Notes under the pieces: model-generated | Told to the model about the DNA's origin: nothing | Seen by the model: the letters and a program-made list of their open reading frames with translations, nothing else | Databases searched by the model: none | Origin: AR12 sp036265915 | GTDB lineage: Bacteria > Methylomirabilota > Methylomirabilia > Rokubacteriales > CSP1-6 | Reading direction: 5' to 3' | DNA: 19,670 bases | Assembly: GCA_036265915.1 (NCBI GenBank) | Contig: DATAOC010000037.1 | Span: 1-19,670, forward strand | Shown: positions 7,566 to 14,822 of the stretch, piece after piece | How positions within the stretch are numbered: position 1 is the first letter of the stretch | Layout of the letters: each line of letters opens with the position of its first letter | Translations under genes and position numbers: made by a program

Positions 7566-8663
7566 ATGACGACACGCAGACAGTTCCTCGGCACCACGGC
7601 CGGCGCCGTCGCCGGTCTCGCCTTCGTCGGCTGTGACCTCCTGGCCGCCCGGCCCGCGCACGCGCAGTCGCAACGGCGCGAGGTGCTCGTCAACGGCAAG
7701 CGCGTCAAGACCGTCGACATCCACGCGCACTGCGCGGTGCCGGAGGCGATGGCCTTGATGGGCCTCAAGCTCGCGGGGCCGGGCTCACCGCTGCCGCCGC
7801 TGCTGCACGTGCAGACGCAGGCGGCCGAGCGCATCAAGGCGATGGACGAGCAGGGCATCGACGTGGAGGCGCTCAGCATCAATCCCTACTGGTACAAGGC
7901 CGACCGCGACCTCGCGACGCAGATCATCAAGCTGCAGAACGAGAAGCTGGCGGAGGCGTGCGCGGCCAACACGGGCCGCTTCGTCGCCTTCGCGACGGTG
8001 GCACTGCAGCATCCGGACCTGGCCGCCCAGCAGCTCGAGGAAGGCGTGCGCAAGTACGGCCTGCGGGGGGCCGGCATCGGCGGCAGCGTCAACGGCGAGG
8101 AGATCAGTGCCCCGAAGTTCCATCCGTTCTGGGCGAAGGCGGAGCAGCTGGGTGTGCTGGTGTTCATTCACCCCCAGGGCACCGCAGAGATGAACGCCAC
8201 CAGCCGCTTCAAGGGCAACGGGCTGCTCGACAACATCATCGGCAATCCGCTGGAGACGACCATCGCGCTGTCGCACCTGATCTTCGACGGCACGCTCGAT
8301 CGCTTCCCCGGCCTGAAGATCTGCGCCGCCCACGGCGGCGGCTTCCTGCCGTCCTACGCGGGGCGCTCCGACCAGGGCTGTCAGGTGTTCCCGGATCGCT
8401 GCCCCGGCGGCACGCACGGCCCCATCAAGAAGAAGCCGACCGAGTACCTGAAGCAGATGTACTACGACAACATTCTCTTCACGCCGGAGGCGATGCGCCA
8501 CGTCATCGCGGAGGTCGGCGCAGGCCAGCTCGTGGTCGGCACCGATTATCCGTATCCGTGGACGAAGACGGCCGTGGAGCTGGTGCTCGACACGCCCGGG
8601 CTCAGCGACGACGACCGCGCCGCCATCCTCGGCGGCACCGCCGCGAAGCTGCTGGGGATCTGA
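7566..8663 (+). CDS. Tat-exported amidohydrolase (ACMSD-like, Amidohydro_2)
   Basis: A 365-residue amidohydrolase with a twin-arginine signal: TTRRQFLGTTAG at residues 2-13, a hydrophobic stretch, and a likely signal-peptidase site after ARPAHA (about residue 33). A cysteine at 23 (FVGC) is a poor lipobox, so a lipoprotein is possible but less likely. The metal-site residues are H53 and H55 (VDIHAHC), H202 (FIHPQG), H256 (AAHGGG) and D327 (GTDYPY). Tat export means the enzyme would fold, with its metal, in the cytoplasm and act in the periplasm. It follows the DinB-like gene by 2 nt. Catalysis is probably decarboxylation or hydrolysis of a small carboxylic acid; the substrate is unknown. Confidence 0.93.
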   Translation: MTTRRQFLGTTAGAVAGLAFVGCDLLAARPAHAQSQRREVLVNGKRVKTVDIHAHCAVPEAMALMGLKLAGPGSPLPPLLHVQTQAAERIKAMDEQGIDVEALSINPYWYKADRDLATQIIKLQNEKLAEACAANTGRFVAFATVALQHPDLAAQQLEEGVRKYGLRGAGIGGSVNGEEISAPKFHPFWAKAEQLGVLVFIHPQGTAEMNATSRFKGNGLLDNIIGNPLETTIALSHLIFDGTLDRFPGLKICAAHGGGFLPSYAGRSDQGCQVFPDRCPGGTHGPIKKKPTEYLKQMYYDNILFTPEAMRHVIAEVGAGQLVVGTDYPYPWTKTAVELVLDTPGLSDDDRAAILGGTAAKLLGI

Positions 8664-8676
8664 GGAACGAAAGCCC

Positions 8677-8704
8677 TTGACCGGCGGCGGCGAAGTCGCA
8701 GATT
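8677..8704 (+). promoter_or_regulatory. Putative sigma70-type promoter, TTGACC-16-CAGATT
   Basis: TTGACC (8677-8682), a 16-nt spacer and CAGATT (8699-8704) lie in the 78-nt gap between the amidohydrolase stop and the secreted-protein start, 37 nt before ATG 8742. The pattern repeats that at 6900 and 12518. Confidence 0.45.
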
Positions 8705-8741
8705 CTTGGGCTCGCCGAAATCGCGTTTGCAAGGAGCCTGC

Positions 8742-9509
8742 ATGCTGACAGTTGCGTCGAGACGATTCGCGCCCGCGGTGCTGCTGTGCGCGCTGGTGTT
8801 CGCCGCCTCGGTGGCGGCCCAGGAAGTGCTCACCAACGACTCCGTCATCGCGATGAAGAAGGCGGGGCTTTCGGAGTCCATCATCCTGGCCAAGATCCGG
8901 AGCAGCCAGGCGAAGTTCGACGTGAGCACCCAGTCGCTGGTCGGCCTCAAGCAGGCCGGGCTCTCGGACGCCGTCATCGAGGCGATGGTCAGCCACGGCA
9001 GCGGCGGCACGACCGCGCCCGCCGCACGCGGTGCCGCGCCGAGTGCGCCGGCGCCGGCGGCGTCGCAGGCGATCTTCCACGTCAAGGGCGGACAGGTCGT
9101 GGAGATCACGCCCGCCGTCGCGAGCATCGAGACGAACATGGAGTTCTTCTCGTCGAAGAGCGAGCTCGTCCTGAAAGGCCGCAGGGCGTCGTACCGCGTG
9201 GTCGAGAAGCAGCCCGTCTTCCTCAGCGCGTGGGCGCCCAACGAGGTCCCGCTGGTGCGACTGAAGCCCGGGGACAAGCACGACGACCGGAATCTCAAGT
9301 TCTCCGGCGGCGCCTTCATGCCCTACGGCGGCACGCAGACGACCGGGATCCGCAAGGAGGACGTCATCGAGGTCGACTCCGAGCGCGATGCGCGCGGGCT
9401 CTACCGGCTCAAGCCGAAGGAGCCGCTGAAGTCGGGCGAGTACGGCTTCGTCGTCACGCAGGCCTTCGGCCCGGGCGGCGGCAAGATCTACGACTTCGGG
9501 GTGGAGTAG
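8742..9509 (+). CDS. Secreted conserved hypothetical protein with duplicated helical motif
   Basis: A 255-residue exported protein of unknown function. The start is ATG 8742, supported by AAGGAG 5 nt upstream; the in-frame ATG at 8706 lacks this and would bury the signal peptide. A Sec signal peptide covers residues 1-26 (basic SRRF, hydrophobic AVLLCALVFAASVAA, probable cleavage before QEV). Next come two related helical units, AMKKAGLSESIILAKI (37-52) and GLKQAGLSDAVIEAMV (68-83), then a low-complexity Ala/Pro/Gly linker (about 86-106) and a beta-rich C-terminal domain. Proteins with this 'LTNDSVIAM..AGLSE..IL.KI' start are familiar from acidobacterial and related soil genomes, with no known function. 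It has its own promoter and converges on the LysE gene with 6 nt between stops. Confidence 0.8.
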   Translation: MLTVASRRFAPAVLLCALVFAASVAAQEVLTNDSVIAMKKAGLSESIILAKIRSSQAKFDVSTQSLVGLKQAGLSDAVIEAMVSHGSGGTTAPAARGAAPSAPAPAASQAIFHVKGGQVVEITPAVASIETNMEFFSSKSELVLKGRRASYRVVEKQPVFLSAWAPNEVPLVRLKPGDKHDDRNLKFSGGAFMPYGGTQTTGIRKEDVIEVDSERDARGLYRLKPKEPLKSGEYGFVVTQAFGPGGGKIYDFGVE

Positions 9510-9515
9510 GCCCGC

Positions 9516-10133
9516 TCACCGGACGATCAGCACCACCGACAGCGCGAGCAGCACACCCATGGTGACGTTGAAGATCCGGGCGCGGCGGCGGGTGCGGAGC
9601 AGGCGCTGGACGGCGGCGCCGAAGGCCAGCCACACGAAGCCGCTCGGCAGCGCCGCGAGCATGAACAGGCCGGCGAGCGAGGCGGCGTGCGTGACCGGTC
9701 GGCCGGACTGAACGGCAAGGAACGTCCCGGCCGCGCTGGCGCTCACCAGCCACGATTTCGGGTTCACCCACTGGAACACCGCGGCCCCGACGTAGCCGAC
9801 GGGATCGCGCGCCCCCGCTGCCTCTGGTCCACCCGAGGACGTCGCGATGGTCCACGCGAGCCACAGCAGGACGATGGCGCCGCCCCAGTGCAGCGCGGTC
9901 AGGACCACCGCATGGCCGAGCACCAGGCCGCCGAGACCGAGCGGCACCACGAACATCATGACGCCCATTCCGGTCGTGACGCCGAGCAGGCACGGCAGGC
10001 CGCGCAGCACGCCGGCCTGCGCGCCGGCGGCGGTGAGCATGATGTTGCTCGGACCCGGCGTGACGGCCGCCACGACCGCAAAAAGAAGGAACGCCGTGAC
10101 CTGCTCCGTCGTCGTACGCTCATCTCCTGACAC
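9516..10133 (-). CDS. LysE/RhtB family amino-acid exporter
   Basis: A 205-residue membrane protein of the LysE/RhtB translocator family, which exports amino acids or their derivatives. The early VTPGPSNIMLTAAGAQAG (PGP motif after the first helix), about six hydrophobic segments and the FQWVNPKSWL segment are diagnostic. The frame is open further upstream, but that would run into the AraC coding sequence. The start is uncertain. GTG 10133 gives normal length but lacks a Shine-Dalgarno. A good AGGAG (10128-10124) instead precedes an in-frame ACG at 10115, which would give the very typical N-terminus (M)TTEQVTAFLLF. It diverges from the AraC-type regulator at 10138, a common arrangement in which the regulator controls the exporter. 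Confidence 0.88.
   Translation of the reverse strand: MSGDERTTTEQVTAFLLFAVVAAVTPGPSNIMLTAAGAQAGVLRGLPCLLGVTTGMGVMMFVVPLGLGGLVLGHAVVLTALHWGGAIVLLWLAWTIATSSGGPEAAGARDPVGYVGAAVFQWVNPKSWLVSASAAGTFLAVQSGRPVTHAASLAGLFMLAALPSGFVWLAFGAAVQRLLRTRRRARIFNVTMGVLLALSVVLIVR
10124..10128 (-). promoter_or_regulatory. Shine-Dalgarno AGGAG inside the annotated LysE 5' end
   Basis: AGGAG on the minus strand, 8 nt before an in-frame ACG (10115-10113). No ATG, GTG or TTG in the LysE frame lies at a suitable distance, so it either marks a rare ACG start or is fortuitous. Confidence 0.35.
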
Positions 10134-10137
10134 ACGG

Positions 10138-11004
10138 ATGATGCAGACCCAGCACACCAGGTCCGCGGGCGAAGGTCTTGAACGATCGTGCGAGCCGACC
10201 AGCTGGCTGCGCAGCCTGGCGCCGGCGCCCGGCGTGGAGCTGTTCCGCGCCCGGTTCGGCGGCGAGGCATACCGCAAGCACCGCCACGACACCTACGCGA
10301 TCGGCCTCACGGACTCCGGCGTGCAGGTCTTCGACTACCGCGGCGCGCAGCATGCGAGCCGGCCGGGCCAGATCGTCGCGCTCTACCCGGACGAGGCTCA
10401 CGACGGCCGCGCCGGCACGCGCGCGGGCTTCGGCTACCGGATCGTGTACGTCGAGCCTCGGCTGCTGGCGGAGGCGGTCCGCGCGCTGGCCGGCGCACCG
10501 GCGCCGCTGCCCTTCCTGCGCGCGCCGGTGAAGCGCGACGCGCGGCTCGCGCGCGCGATCGACGCGGCGTTCCGGGCGCCGCTCGAGCCGCTGGCGCTCG
10601 ACGCGCTCATCGGCGGCCTCGCCGAGGGGCTGATGGCCGCCGCCGGCCAGCCCGGCCACGGGGCCGTTCGTCGCGTGAACGTGCGGGCGGTCGAGCGTGC
10701 CCGACAGCTTCTCGATGCCGAGAGAACACGCGTCGTGCACTCACGCGAGCTCGAGTCGGTGACCGGCCTCACGCGCTACGACCTCGCACGGCAGTTCCGG
10801 GCCGTGCTCGGCACCAGCCCGTATCGCTATCTCGTGATGCGACGCCTCGACTTCGCGCGCCAGCGCATGCACGGCGGCCGACCGCTGGCCGAGGTCGCCG
10901 CCGACGCCGGCTTCGCCGACCAGGCGCACTTCACGCGCGCGTTCCGCGCCGCGTTCGGTCTCACACCCGCGCGCTATCGTGCGCTGCGCGCGGCGGCCGG
11001 CTAG
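10138..11004 (+). CDS. AraC family transcriptional regulator
   Basis: A 288-residue AraC/XylS regulator. The N-terminal cupin-like effector domain includes AYRKHRHDTYAIGLTDSG (histidines near 48-50) and GQIVALYPDEAHDGR, typical of the AraC_binding sensor fold. The C-terminal 105 residues hold the two helix-turn-helix motifs: SRELESVTGLTRYDLARQFR, then PLAEVAADAGFADQAHFTRAFR and the closing FGLTPARYR signature. The ATG pair at 10138/10141 is the only start in the region that preserves the sensor domain; no Shine-Dalgarno is seen. It is divergent from the LysE exporter with 4 nt between assigned starts and probably regulates it. Its TAG stop overlaps the stop of the convergent cupin gene by 4 nt (a CTAG palindrome). 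Confidence 0.92.
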   Translation: MMQTQHTRSAGEGLERSCEPTSWLRSLAPAPGVELFRARFGGEAYRKHRHDTYAIGLTDSGVQVFDYRGAQHASRPGQIVALYPDEAHDGRAGTRAGFGYRIVYVEPRLLAEAVRALAGAPAPLPFLRAPVKRDARLARAIDAAFRAPLEPLALDALIGGLAEGLMAAAGQPGHGAVRRVNVRAVERARQLLDAERTRVVHSRELESVTGLTRYDLARQFRAVLGTSPYRYLVMRRLDFARQRMHGGRPLAEVAADAGFADQAHFTRAFRAAFGLTPARYRALRAAAG

Positions 11005-11405
11005 TAGACGCGATAGCCGCGCGCGTCGCTCGGCGCGCCGTCCTTGTAGGACACCAGGCGCTTGGGCGACGCATGCGTGCCCAGCAGCCGGAGCACGCGA
11101 TCGCCGCGAACGCGGAAGCTGTGCATCGTATCGGCCGGGATCGCCAGCGTGTCGCCCTGCTCGAGCACGATCGGCTCGTCCTCGCCACCCTCCATCCACG
11201 CCTCGGCCGTGCCCTCGAGGATGTGCAGGATCTCGACGTACGGATGGCAGTGCAGCGGCGCCTGGTAGCCCGGCTGCGCGGTCTGGATGCCGGTGCGCAG
11301 CGGCGTGCTGCCGGCGTCGTCCCCGATGATGAGCTGGTACTGCGACAGGGGCCCGAAGCTCACACGCTCCGTCTCGCGCAGGCGAACGACGGTCGGCTTG
11401 TCCAT
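11001..11405 (-). CDS. Cupin-domain protein with canonical metal motif
   Basis: A 134-residue single-domain cupin with a complete metal site: H52 and H54 in LHCHPYVEI, E58, then IPADTMHSFR with H95. HxHxxxE plus a distal histidine usually binds Fe, Mn or Ni/Zn. The start ATG 11405 is fixed by AGGAG 7 nt upstream (inside the end of the LLM gene). The open frame extends to about 12731 on this strand, but that extension lies antisense to and across other genes and is not coding. It follows the LLM oxidoreductase by 2 nt, so it is co-translated. It may be a dioxygenase, isomerase or sensor for that pathway; the specific role is unknown. Confidence 0.9.
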   Translation of the reverse strand: MDKPTVVRLRETERVSFGPLSQYQLIIGDDAGSTPLRTGIQTAQPGYQAPLHCHPYVEILHILEGTAEAWMEGGEDEPIVLEQGDTLAIPADTMHSFRVRGDRVLRLLGTHASPKRLVSYKDGAPSDARGYRVY

Positions 11406-11407
11406 GG

Positions 11408-12463
11408 CTAGCTCCTTTGACTGACTTTCGGTGCGACCTCCTCGGCGAACAGGCGCATCGAGCGCAGGGCCAGCGGCGTCGGCAGCCCCGGCAGCGCCAT
11501 GACCAGGAGGACTCGCTGGTACCCGGTGGCGTCGAGATACTGCTGCAGGCCCTCGCGCACCTCGCTCGGCGTGCCGATGAGCGCCCAGCCGTCGGCCATG
11601 TATTCTTCGAACGCGCGCAGGCGCAGCAGCGAGCGATCGAACGAGTCCGGAACGGTGCCGCCCGCCGCGTCGGAGCGCAGCACGGCCATGCGACGCTGGT
11701 AGCTCATGAACGCGGGCTCGGCGTCGCGCAGCGCCTCGGCGTGACTCGGCGCCACGTGCACGACGCGCATGCCGCCCGCGCGCCGTTCCAGTGCGTCGAT
11801 CTCGGCCTCGGAACGGCCGCCCGCCCGGGCGGTCTCGCGATAGAGCTGGTGTCGGCGCTGCAGCTCGGCGACCGGCACGAAGAACGACGAGAGCGTCGGC
11901 AGCCCCAAGCGCGCGGCGGACAGCACGCTGTCCTCGCTGTTGGCGGCCACGAAGAGCGGCGGATGCGGTCGCTGCGCGGGCCGCGGCCGGACGTGGAGCC
12001 CTTCGGCCGAATGAAACCGGCCCGCGAAGTCGAAAGGCTCGCCGCTCCAGCACCGCTGCATGAGCGCGATGCCTTCCTCCACCCGGGCACGCGCGTCGGC
12101 GCGCTCGGAGCGGAACGTCTGGTAGTCCTGCAGCGTGCCGCCGCGGCCGATGCCGACGTCGAGCCGGCCGCCGGTGACGACGTCGAGCACCGCGAGCTGC
12201 TCGGCGAGGTCGACGGGATGGTGCAGCGGCAGCAGGCTCACGCCCATGCCGAGCCGGAGCGTGCTCGTGCGCGCGGCCAGGAAGGCCGCGAGGACGGGCG
12301 GCGCCGGACAGAGCCCGTAGTCGTTGAAGTGGTGCTCGGCGATCCACACCGATTCGTAGCCGAGCCCCTCGGCGGCGAGCATCTGCTCGAGACACGAGTC
12401 GTAGACGGCCTGCTCGGTCCACGCCTCGTCGCGCTGCATCAGAAAGAAGAGGCCCCAGTTCAT
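11408..12463 (-). CDS. LLM class flavin-dependent oxidoreductase (luciferase-like monooxygenase)
   Basis: A luciferase-like monooxygenase of 351 residues from ATG 12463, or 353 from GTG 12469; GGGG upstream is better spaced for the ATG. Signatures are NWGLFFLMQRDEAW at the N-terminus, EGLGYESVWIAEHHF (the EHHF typical of FMN-dependent alkanal-monooxygenase-like members), DVVTGGRLDVGIGRGG and PPLFVAANSEDSV. GTPSEVREGLQQYL near the C-terminus is the usual 'G(T/S)PEEV' segment. Full length for the family. It is transcribed leftward with the cupin at 11405-11001 (2 nt gap) and diverges from the ABC transporter operon at 12589. The substrate is unknown; relatives oxidise aldehydes, amines, sulfonates or nitro-compounds. 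Confidence 0.93.
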   Translation of the reverse strand: MNWGLFFLMQRDEAWTEQAVYDSCLEQMLAAEGLGYESVWIAEHHFNDYGLCPAPPVLAAFLAARTSTLRLGMGVSLLPLHHPVDLAEQLAVLDVVTGGRLDVGIGRGGTLQDYQTFRSERADARARVEEGIALMQRCWSGEPFDFAGRFHSAEGLHVRPRPAQRPHPPLFVAANSEDSVLSAARLGLPTLSSFFVPVAELQRRHQLYRETARAGGRSEAEIDALERRAGGMRVVHVAPSHAEALRDAEPAFMSYQRRMAVLRSDAAGGTVPDSFDRSLLRLRAFEEYMADGWALIGTPSEVREGLQQYLDATGYQRVLLVMALPGLPTPLALRSMRLFAEEVAPKVSQRS

Positions 12464-12484
12464 CGGCACCCCCGTGGGGCTCCG

Positions 12485-12490
12485 ATAGTA
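12485..12490 (-). promoter_or_regulatory. Putative -10 element (TACTAT) for the LLM/cupin unit
   Basis: TACTAT on the minus strand, 15 nt before GTG 12469 and 21 nt before ATG 12463. No matching -35 was found at standard spacing. Confidence 0.3.
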
Positions 12491-12517
12491 CGCGACTTCT
12501 CCGCGCCGGGCCGTCTC

Positions 12518-12547
12518 TTGACAACGATCGGCGCCCGCGTCCAGACT
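12518..12547 (+). promoter_or_regulatory. Putative sigma70-type promoter, TTGACA-18-CAGACT, ABC operon
   Basis: A perfect TTGACA (12518-12523), an 18-nt spacer and CAGACT (12542-12547) stand 41 nt before the binding-protein start. It shares its architecture with the elements at 6900 and 8677. Confidence 0.48.
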
Positions 12548-12588
12548 CTCGCCGCGGCGCGCAGCGCACCGACACAGGAGGATCCCGC

Positions 12589-13890
12589 GTGATGACGACC
12601 TCGAATCGACGCACGTTTCTCGGCGCCGCCGGGCTCGCGGCCGCGGCCGCCGTTGTCGGCGAGGGCCCGCTGCGCGCGGCGCGCGCCGACAAGCCCATCA
12701 ACTTCTCGGGCTGGGTGTTCAAGCCCGACACGGTGAAGGACTACGTCGACTTCTACAACAAGAAGCACGGCGGCCAGGTCAAGTACGAGGCGGTGCCGTG
12801 GGCGACCTACCACCCGACCATGGAGACGCGGGCCATGGCCGGCGAGATCGTCGACGTGATGTACTGCAACTCGGCGAACCGGGAGCGCTGGGCCGACAAC
12901 GGCCTCATCCGCGCGCTCGACGATCTGCCGGGCATGGACGAGCTCAAGAAGAAGATCGCGCCGGCGAGCCTGGACAGCATCAAGAGCAAGGACGGCTCGA
13001 AGACCGTCGCCCTGCCGTACTTCACCAGCCTGTTCATCCTCATGTACAACGAGCCGATGCTGCAGCAGGCCGGCATCAAGGCGCCCGCGAAGACGTGGGA
13101 GGAGCTGGTCGAGCACTGCACGAAGCTCAAGCGCGACAAGGTGAGCGACACGCCGTACCTGCCGAACTGGAACAACAGCGGGTCGGGGACGATGCCGCAA
13201 TTCCTCAGCGACTGCTTCTCCGAGGGCGCCAACGTCTTCGATGCCCGGAACCACCTGGTCGTGGACCAGGAGCCGGGCGCGGCCCGCGCGATGGAGCGCT
13301 GGCAAAAGGTCTACAAGGACGGGCTGGTCAACCCCGAGGTGCTCACGAAGACGTCGTCGACGGACACGCACCGTCTGTTCTGGACGGGCCGCTACGCGTA
13401 CCACACGAACCACTCCTACTACCTGAAGACCATCGCCGGCGAGCCGGAGAATTCCAAGCTTGCGCCCAAGAAGGCGAAGATGGCGATGTACCCCGGCAAC
13501 GGCACCACGCACATGTTCACCGAGTTCTACACGCTCAACAGCAAGACCAGGAATCTCGAGGACGCATGGACGTTCATGAAGTTCCTCGGGGGCACCCTGA
13601 ACGGTGACTGGTACGTCCAGCGGCAGGGGTGCCTGAGCGCCGGCCTCGACCACCCCTACCCCGAGATGTACGACCATCCCGAGGTCATCCAGTCCTACGA
13701 CCGCTGGGTGGATCTCAAGCTGCTGCGCGAGCAGTACAAGAAGGGCAAGACGATCAACGCCTTCAAGGAGCCGTGGTACTCCGAGTACGACTCGAAGGCC
13801 ATCGCCGTCGTCCACAACATCATTCGCGGCGCGTCGACGGTTCCGAAGGGGCTCAAGGAGCTGGTCGCGCTGCAGAGGTCGGTGGCGTAG
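12589..13890 (+). CDS. ABC transporter substrate-binding protein (family 1, sugar-type), Tat-exported
   Basis: A 433-residue extracellular solute-binding protein of the family that serves oligosaccharides, glycerol-3-phosphate and similar solutes. A twin-arginine signal (SNRRTFLGAAGL, residues 5-16) and an Ala-rich hydrophobic stretch end in a likely ARA cleavage site before DKPINFSGW. The body shows typical features: an NxxHxGxVKYE lobe start, the VMYCNSANRERWADNGLIRALDDL segment, YNEPMLQQAGIKAPAKTWEEL and a late W-x-FMKFL helix. AGGAGG at 12576-12581 is 7 nt from GTG 12589 and 10 nt from ATG 12592; I favour GTG on spacing. First gene of the transporter operon. The ligand cannot be deduced; the downstream enzymes hint at an oxidisable organic compound. 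Confidence 0.93.
   Translation: MMTTSNRRTFLGAAGLAAAAAVVGEGPLRAARADKPINFSGWVFKPDTVKDYVDFYNKKHGGQVKYEAVPWATYHPTMETRAMAGEIVDVMYCNSANRERWADNGLIRALDDLPGMDELKKKIAPASLDSIKSKDGSKTVALPYFTSLFILMYNEPMLQQAGIKAPAKTWEELVEHCTKLKRDKVSDTPYLPNWNNSGSGTMPQFLSDCFSEGANVFDARNHLVVDQEPGAARAMERWQKVYKDGLVNPEVLTKTSSTDTHRLFWTGRYAYHTNHSYYLKTIAGEPENSKLAPKKAKMAMYPGNGTTHMFTEFYTLNSKTRNLEDAWTFMKFLGGTLNGDWYVQRQGCLSAGLDHPYPEMYDHPEVIQSYDRWVDLKLLREQYKKGKTINAFKEPWYSEYDSKAIAVVHNIIRGASTVPKGLKELVALQRSVA
13874..13878 (+). promoter_or_regulatory. Shine-Dalgarno AGAGG deciding the permease start
   Basis: AGAGG inside the binding-protein 3' end, 8 nt before the in-frame GTA at 13887. No ATG, GTG or TTG exists nearby in the permease frame, so this site is the main reason for placing the start at 13887. 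Confidence 0.4.
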
Positions 13891-14819
13891 CCCGCACACG
13901 CGCGCTGCCCGAGAGCGCCGTCGCCTGGCTCTTCACCGCGCCGGCGCTGCTCGGCATCGCTCTGGTCGTCGTCTTCCCGCTCGTCTACTCGCTGTGGCTC
14001 TCGTTCACCGACGTCAACCTCCTGCGCAGCACGGGGCCCGCGCTGGAGCTCGGCGGTCTCCGCATCCCACTCTATCGCTTCATCGGCATCCGCAACTACG
14101 CGCAGGCGCTGTCGGACCCGCTCTACTGGGACTCGCTGTGGCGCACGCTCTACTTCGTCGCGGCGTTCGTGGCGGAGGCCACGGTGGTCGGGCTCGGGAT
14201 GGCGCTGGTGCTGAACGAGCGCTTTCCTGGACGTCCGCTCCTGCGCAGCCTGCTCCTGGTGCCGTGGTCGCTCTCGCGCATCGTCGTCGGTCTGCTCTGG
14301 ATCGGCATCCTCGACTTCGAGTTCGGCGCGCTGAACGGCCTCTTGCAGCGGGCGGGGCTCATCGACGGCGCCATCGCGTTCTTCAAGGACGGCTTCAGCG
14401 CGCTCAACGTGCTCGTGTCCGTCTACATGTGGAACCAGGCGCCGTTCGCCAGCCTGCTGTTCCTGGCCGGCATGCAGTCGATCTCCGAGGACCAGTACGC
14501 CGCGGCGGAGGTGGACGGCGCCGGCTACTGGCGCCGGCTCTGGTACGTCACGCTGCCTGCGCTGCGGCCCATCGTGTTCCTGGTGCTCGTGCTGGCCACC
14601 GTGAACGGCTTCCTGATGCTGGATCTGATCTACATCCTCACCATGGGCGGTCCCGCCAACGACACGACGACCGTCTCCTGGCTCGGCTTCAAGACGACGT
14701 TCACGTTCTTCAAGTTCGGACCGGGCACGGCCATCCTCTACACGCTGACCGCGCTGTGCCTTCTGCTCACCGTCCTCTACCAGCGCGTCATCCTCGCGCG
14801 CTTCGAGCCGGAGGGCTGA
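13887..14819 (+). CDS. ABC transporter permease, MalF/UgpA type
   Basis: An inner-membrane subunit of about 310 residues for the carbohydrate-type ABC importer. The first helix is AVAWLFTAPALLGIALVVVF followed by PLVYSLWLSF. The ATPase-contacting EAA loop is AAEVDGAGYWRRLWYVTLPA (about 206-225), a good match to EAA...DGA.....F...LP. The start is odd. The frame has no ATG, GTG or TTG between a GTG about 120 nt inside the binding-protein gene and the first helix. GTA 13887 overlaps the previous gene's TAG stop, has AGAGG 8 nt upstream and gives the natural N-terminus VARTRALPES; CTG 13905 is the alternative. GTA as a start would be very rare; one base change from GTG, or a sequencing error, would explain it. 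Translation is likely coupled to the upstream gene. Confidence 0.88.
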   Translation, partial: VARTRALPESAVAWLFTAPALLGIALVVVFPLVYSLWLSFTDVNLLRSTGPALELGGLRIPLYRFIGIRNYAQALSDPLYWDSLWRTLYFVAAFVAEATVVGLGMALVLNERFPGRPLLRSLLLVPWSLSRIVVGLLWIGILDFEFGALNGLLQRAGLIDGAIAFFKDGFSALNVLVSVYMWNQAPFASLLFLAGMQSISEDQYAAAEVDGAGYWRRLWYVTLPALRPIVFLVLVLATVNGFLMLDLIYILTMGGPANDTTTVSWLGFKTTFTFFKFGPGTAILYTLTALCLLLTVLYQRVILARFEPEG

Positions 14820-14822
14820 GCG

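Noticed and set aside
6855..7730. Minus-strand N-terminal extension of the cupin ORF (to 417 codons)
   Set aside because: Antisense to the well-supported DinB and amidohydrolase genes; homology and the -10 element place the start at 6854.
8706..8741. ATG 8706 as the start of the secreted protein
   Set aside because: ATG 8742 has AAGGAG at ideal spacing and places the signal peptide at the N-terminus; 8706 overlaps the promoter.
11406..12731. Minus-strand extension of the 134-residue cupin ORF to 576 codons
   Set aside because: Shadow of the LLM gene and the divergent upstream region; AGGAG and the cupin domain fix the start at 11405.
13629..13886. Upstream ATG 13629 as the permease start
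   Set aside because: It would overlap the binding-protein gene by about 260 nt and add an Arg/Pro-rich non-membrane segment unlike any permease N-terminus.
12460..13899. 479-codon minus-strand ORF opposite the binding protein
   Set aside because: Leu/Val/Arg/His-rich antisense frame typical of high-GC coding DNA; the plus strand encodes a clear binding protein.
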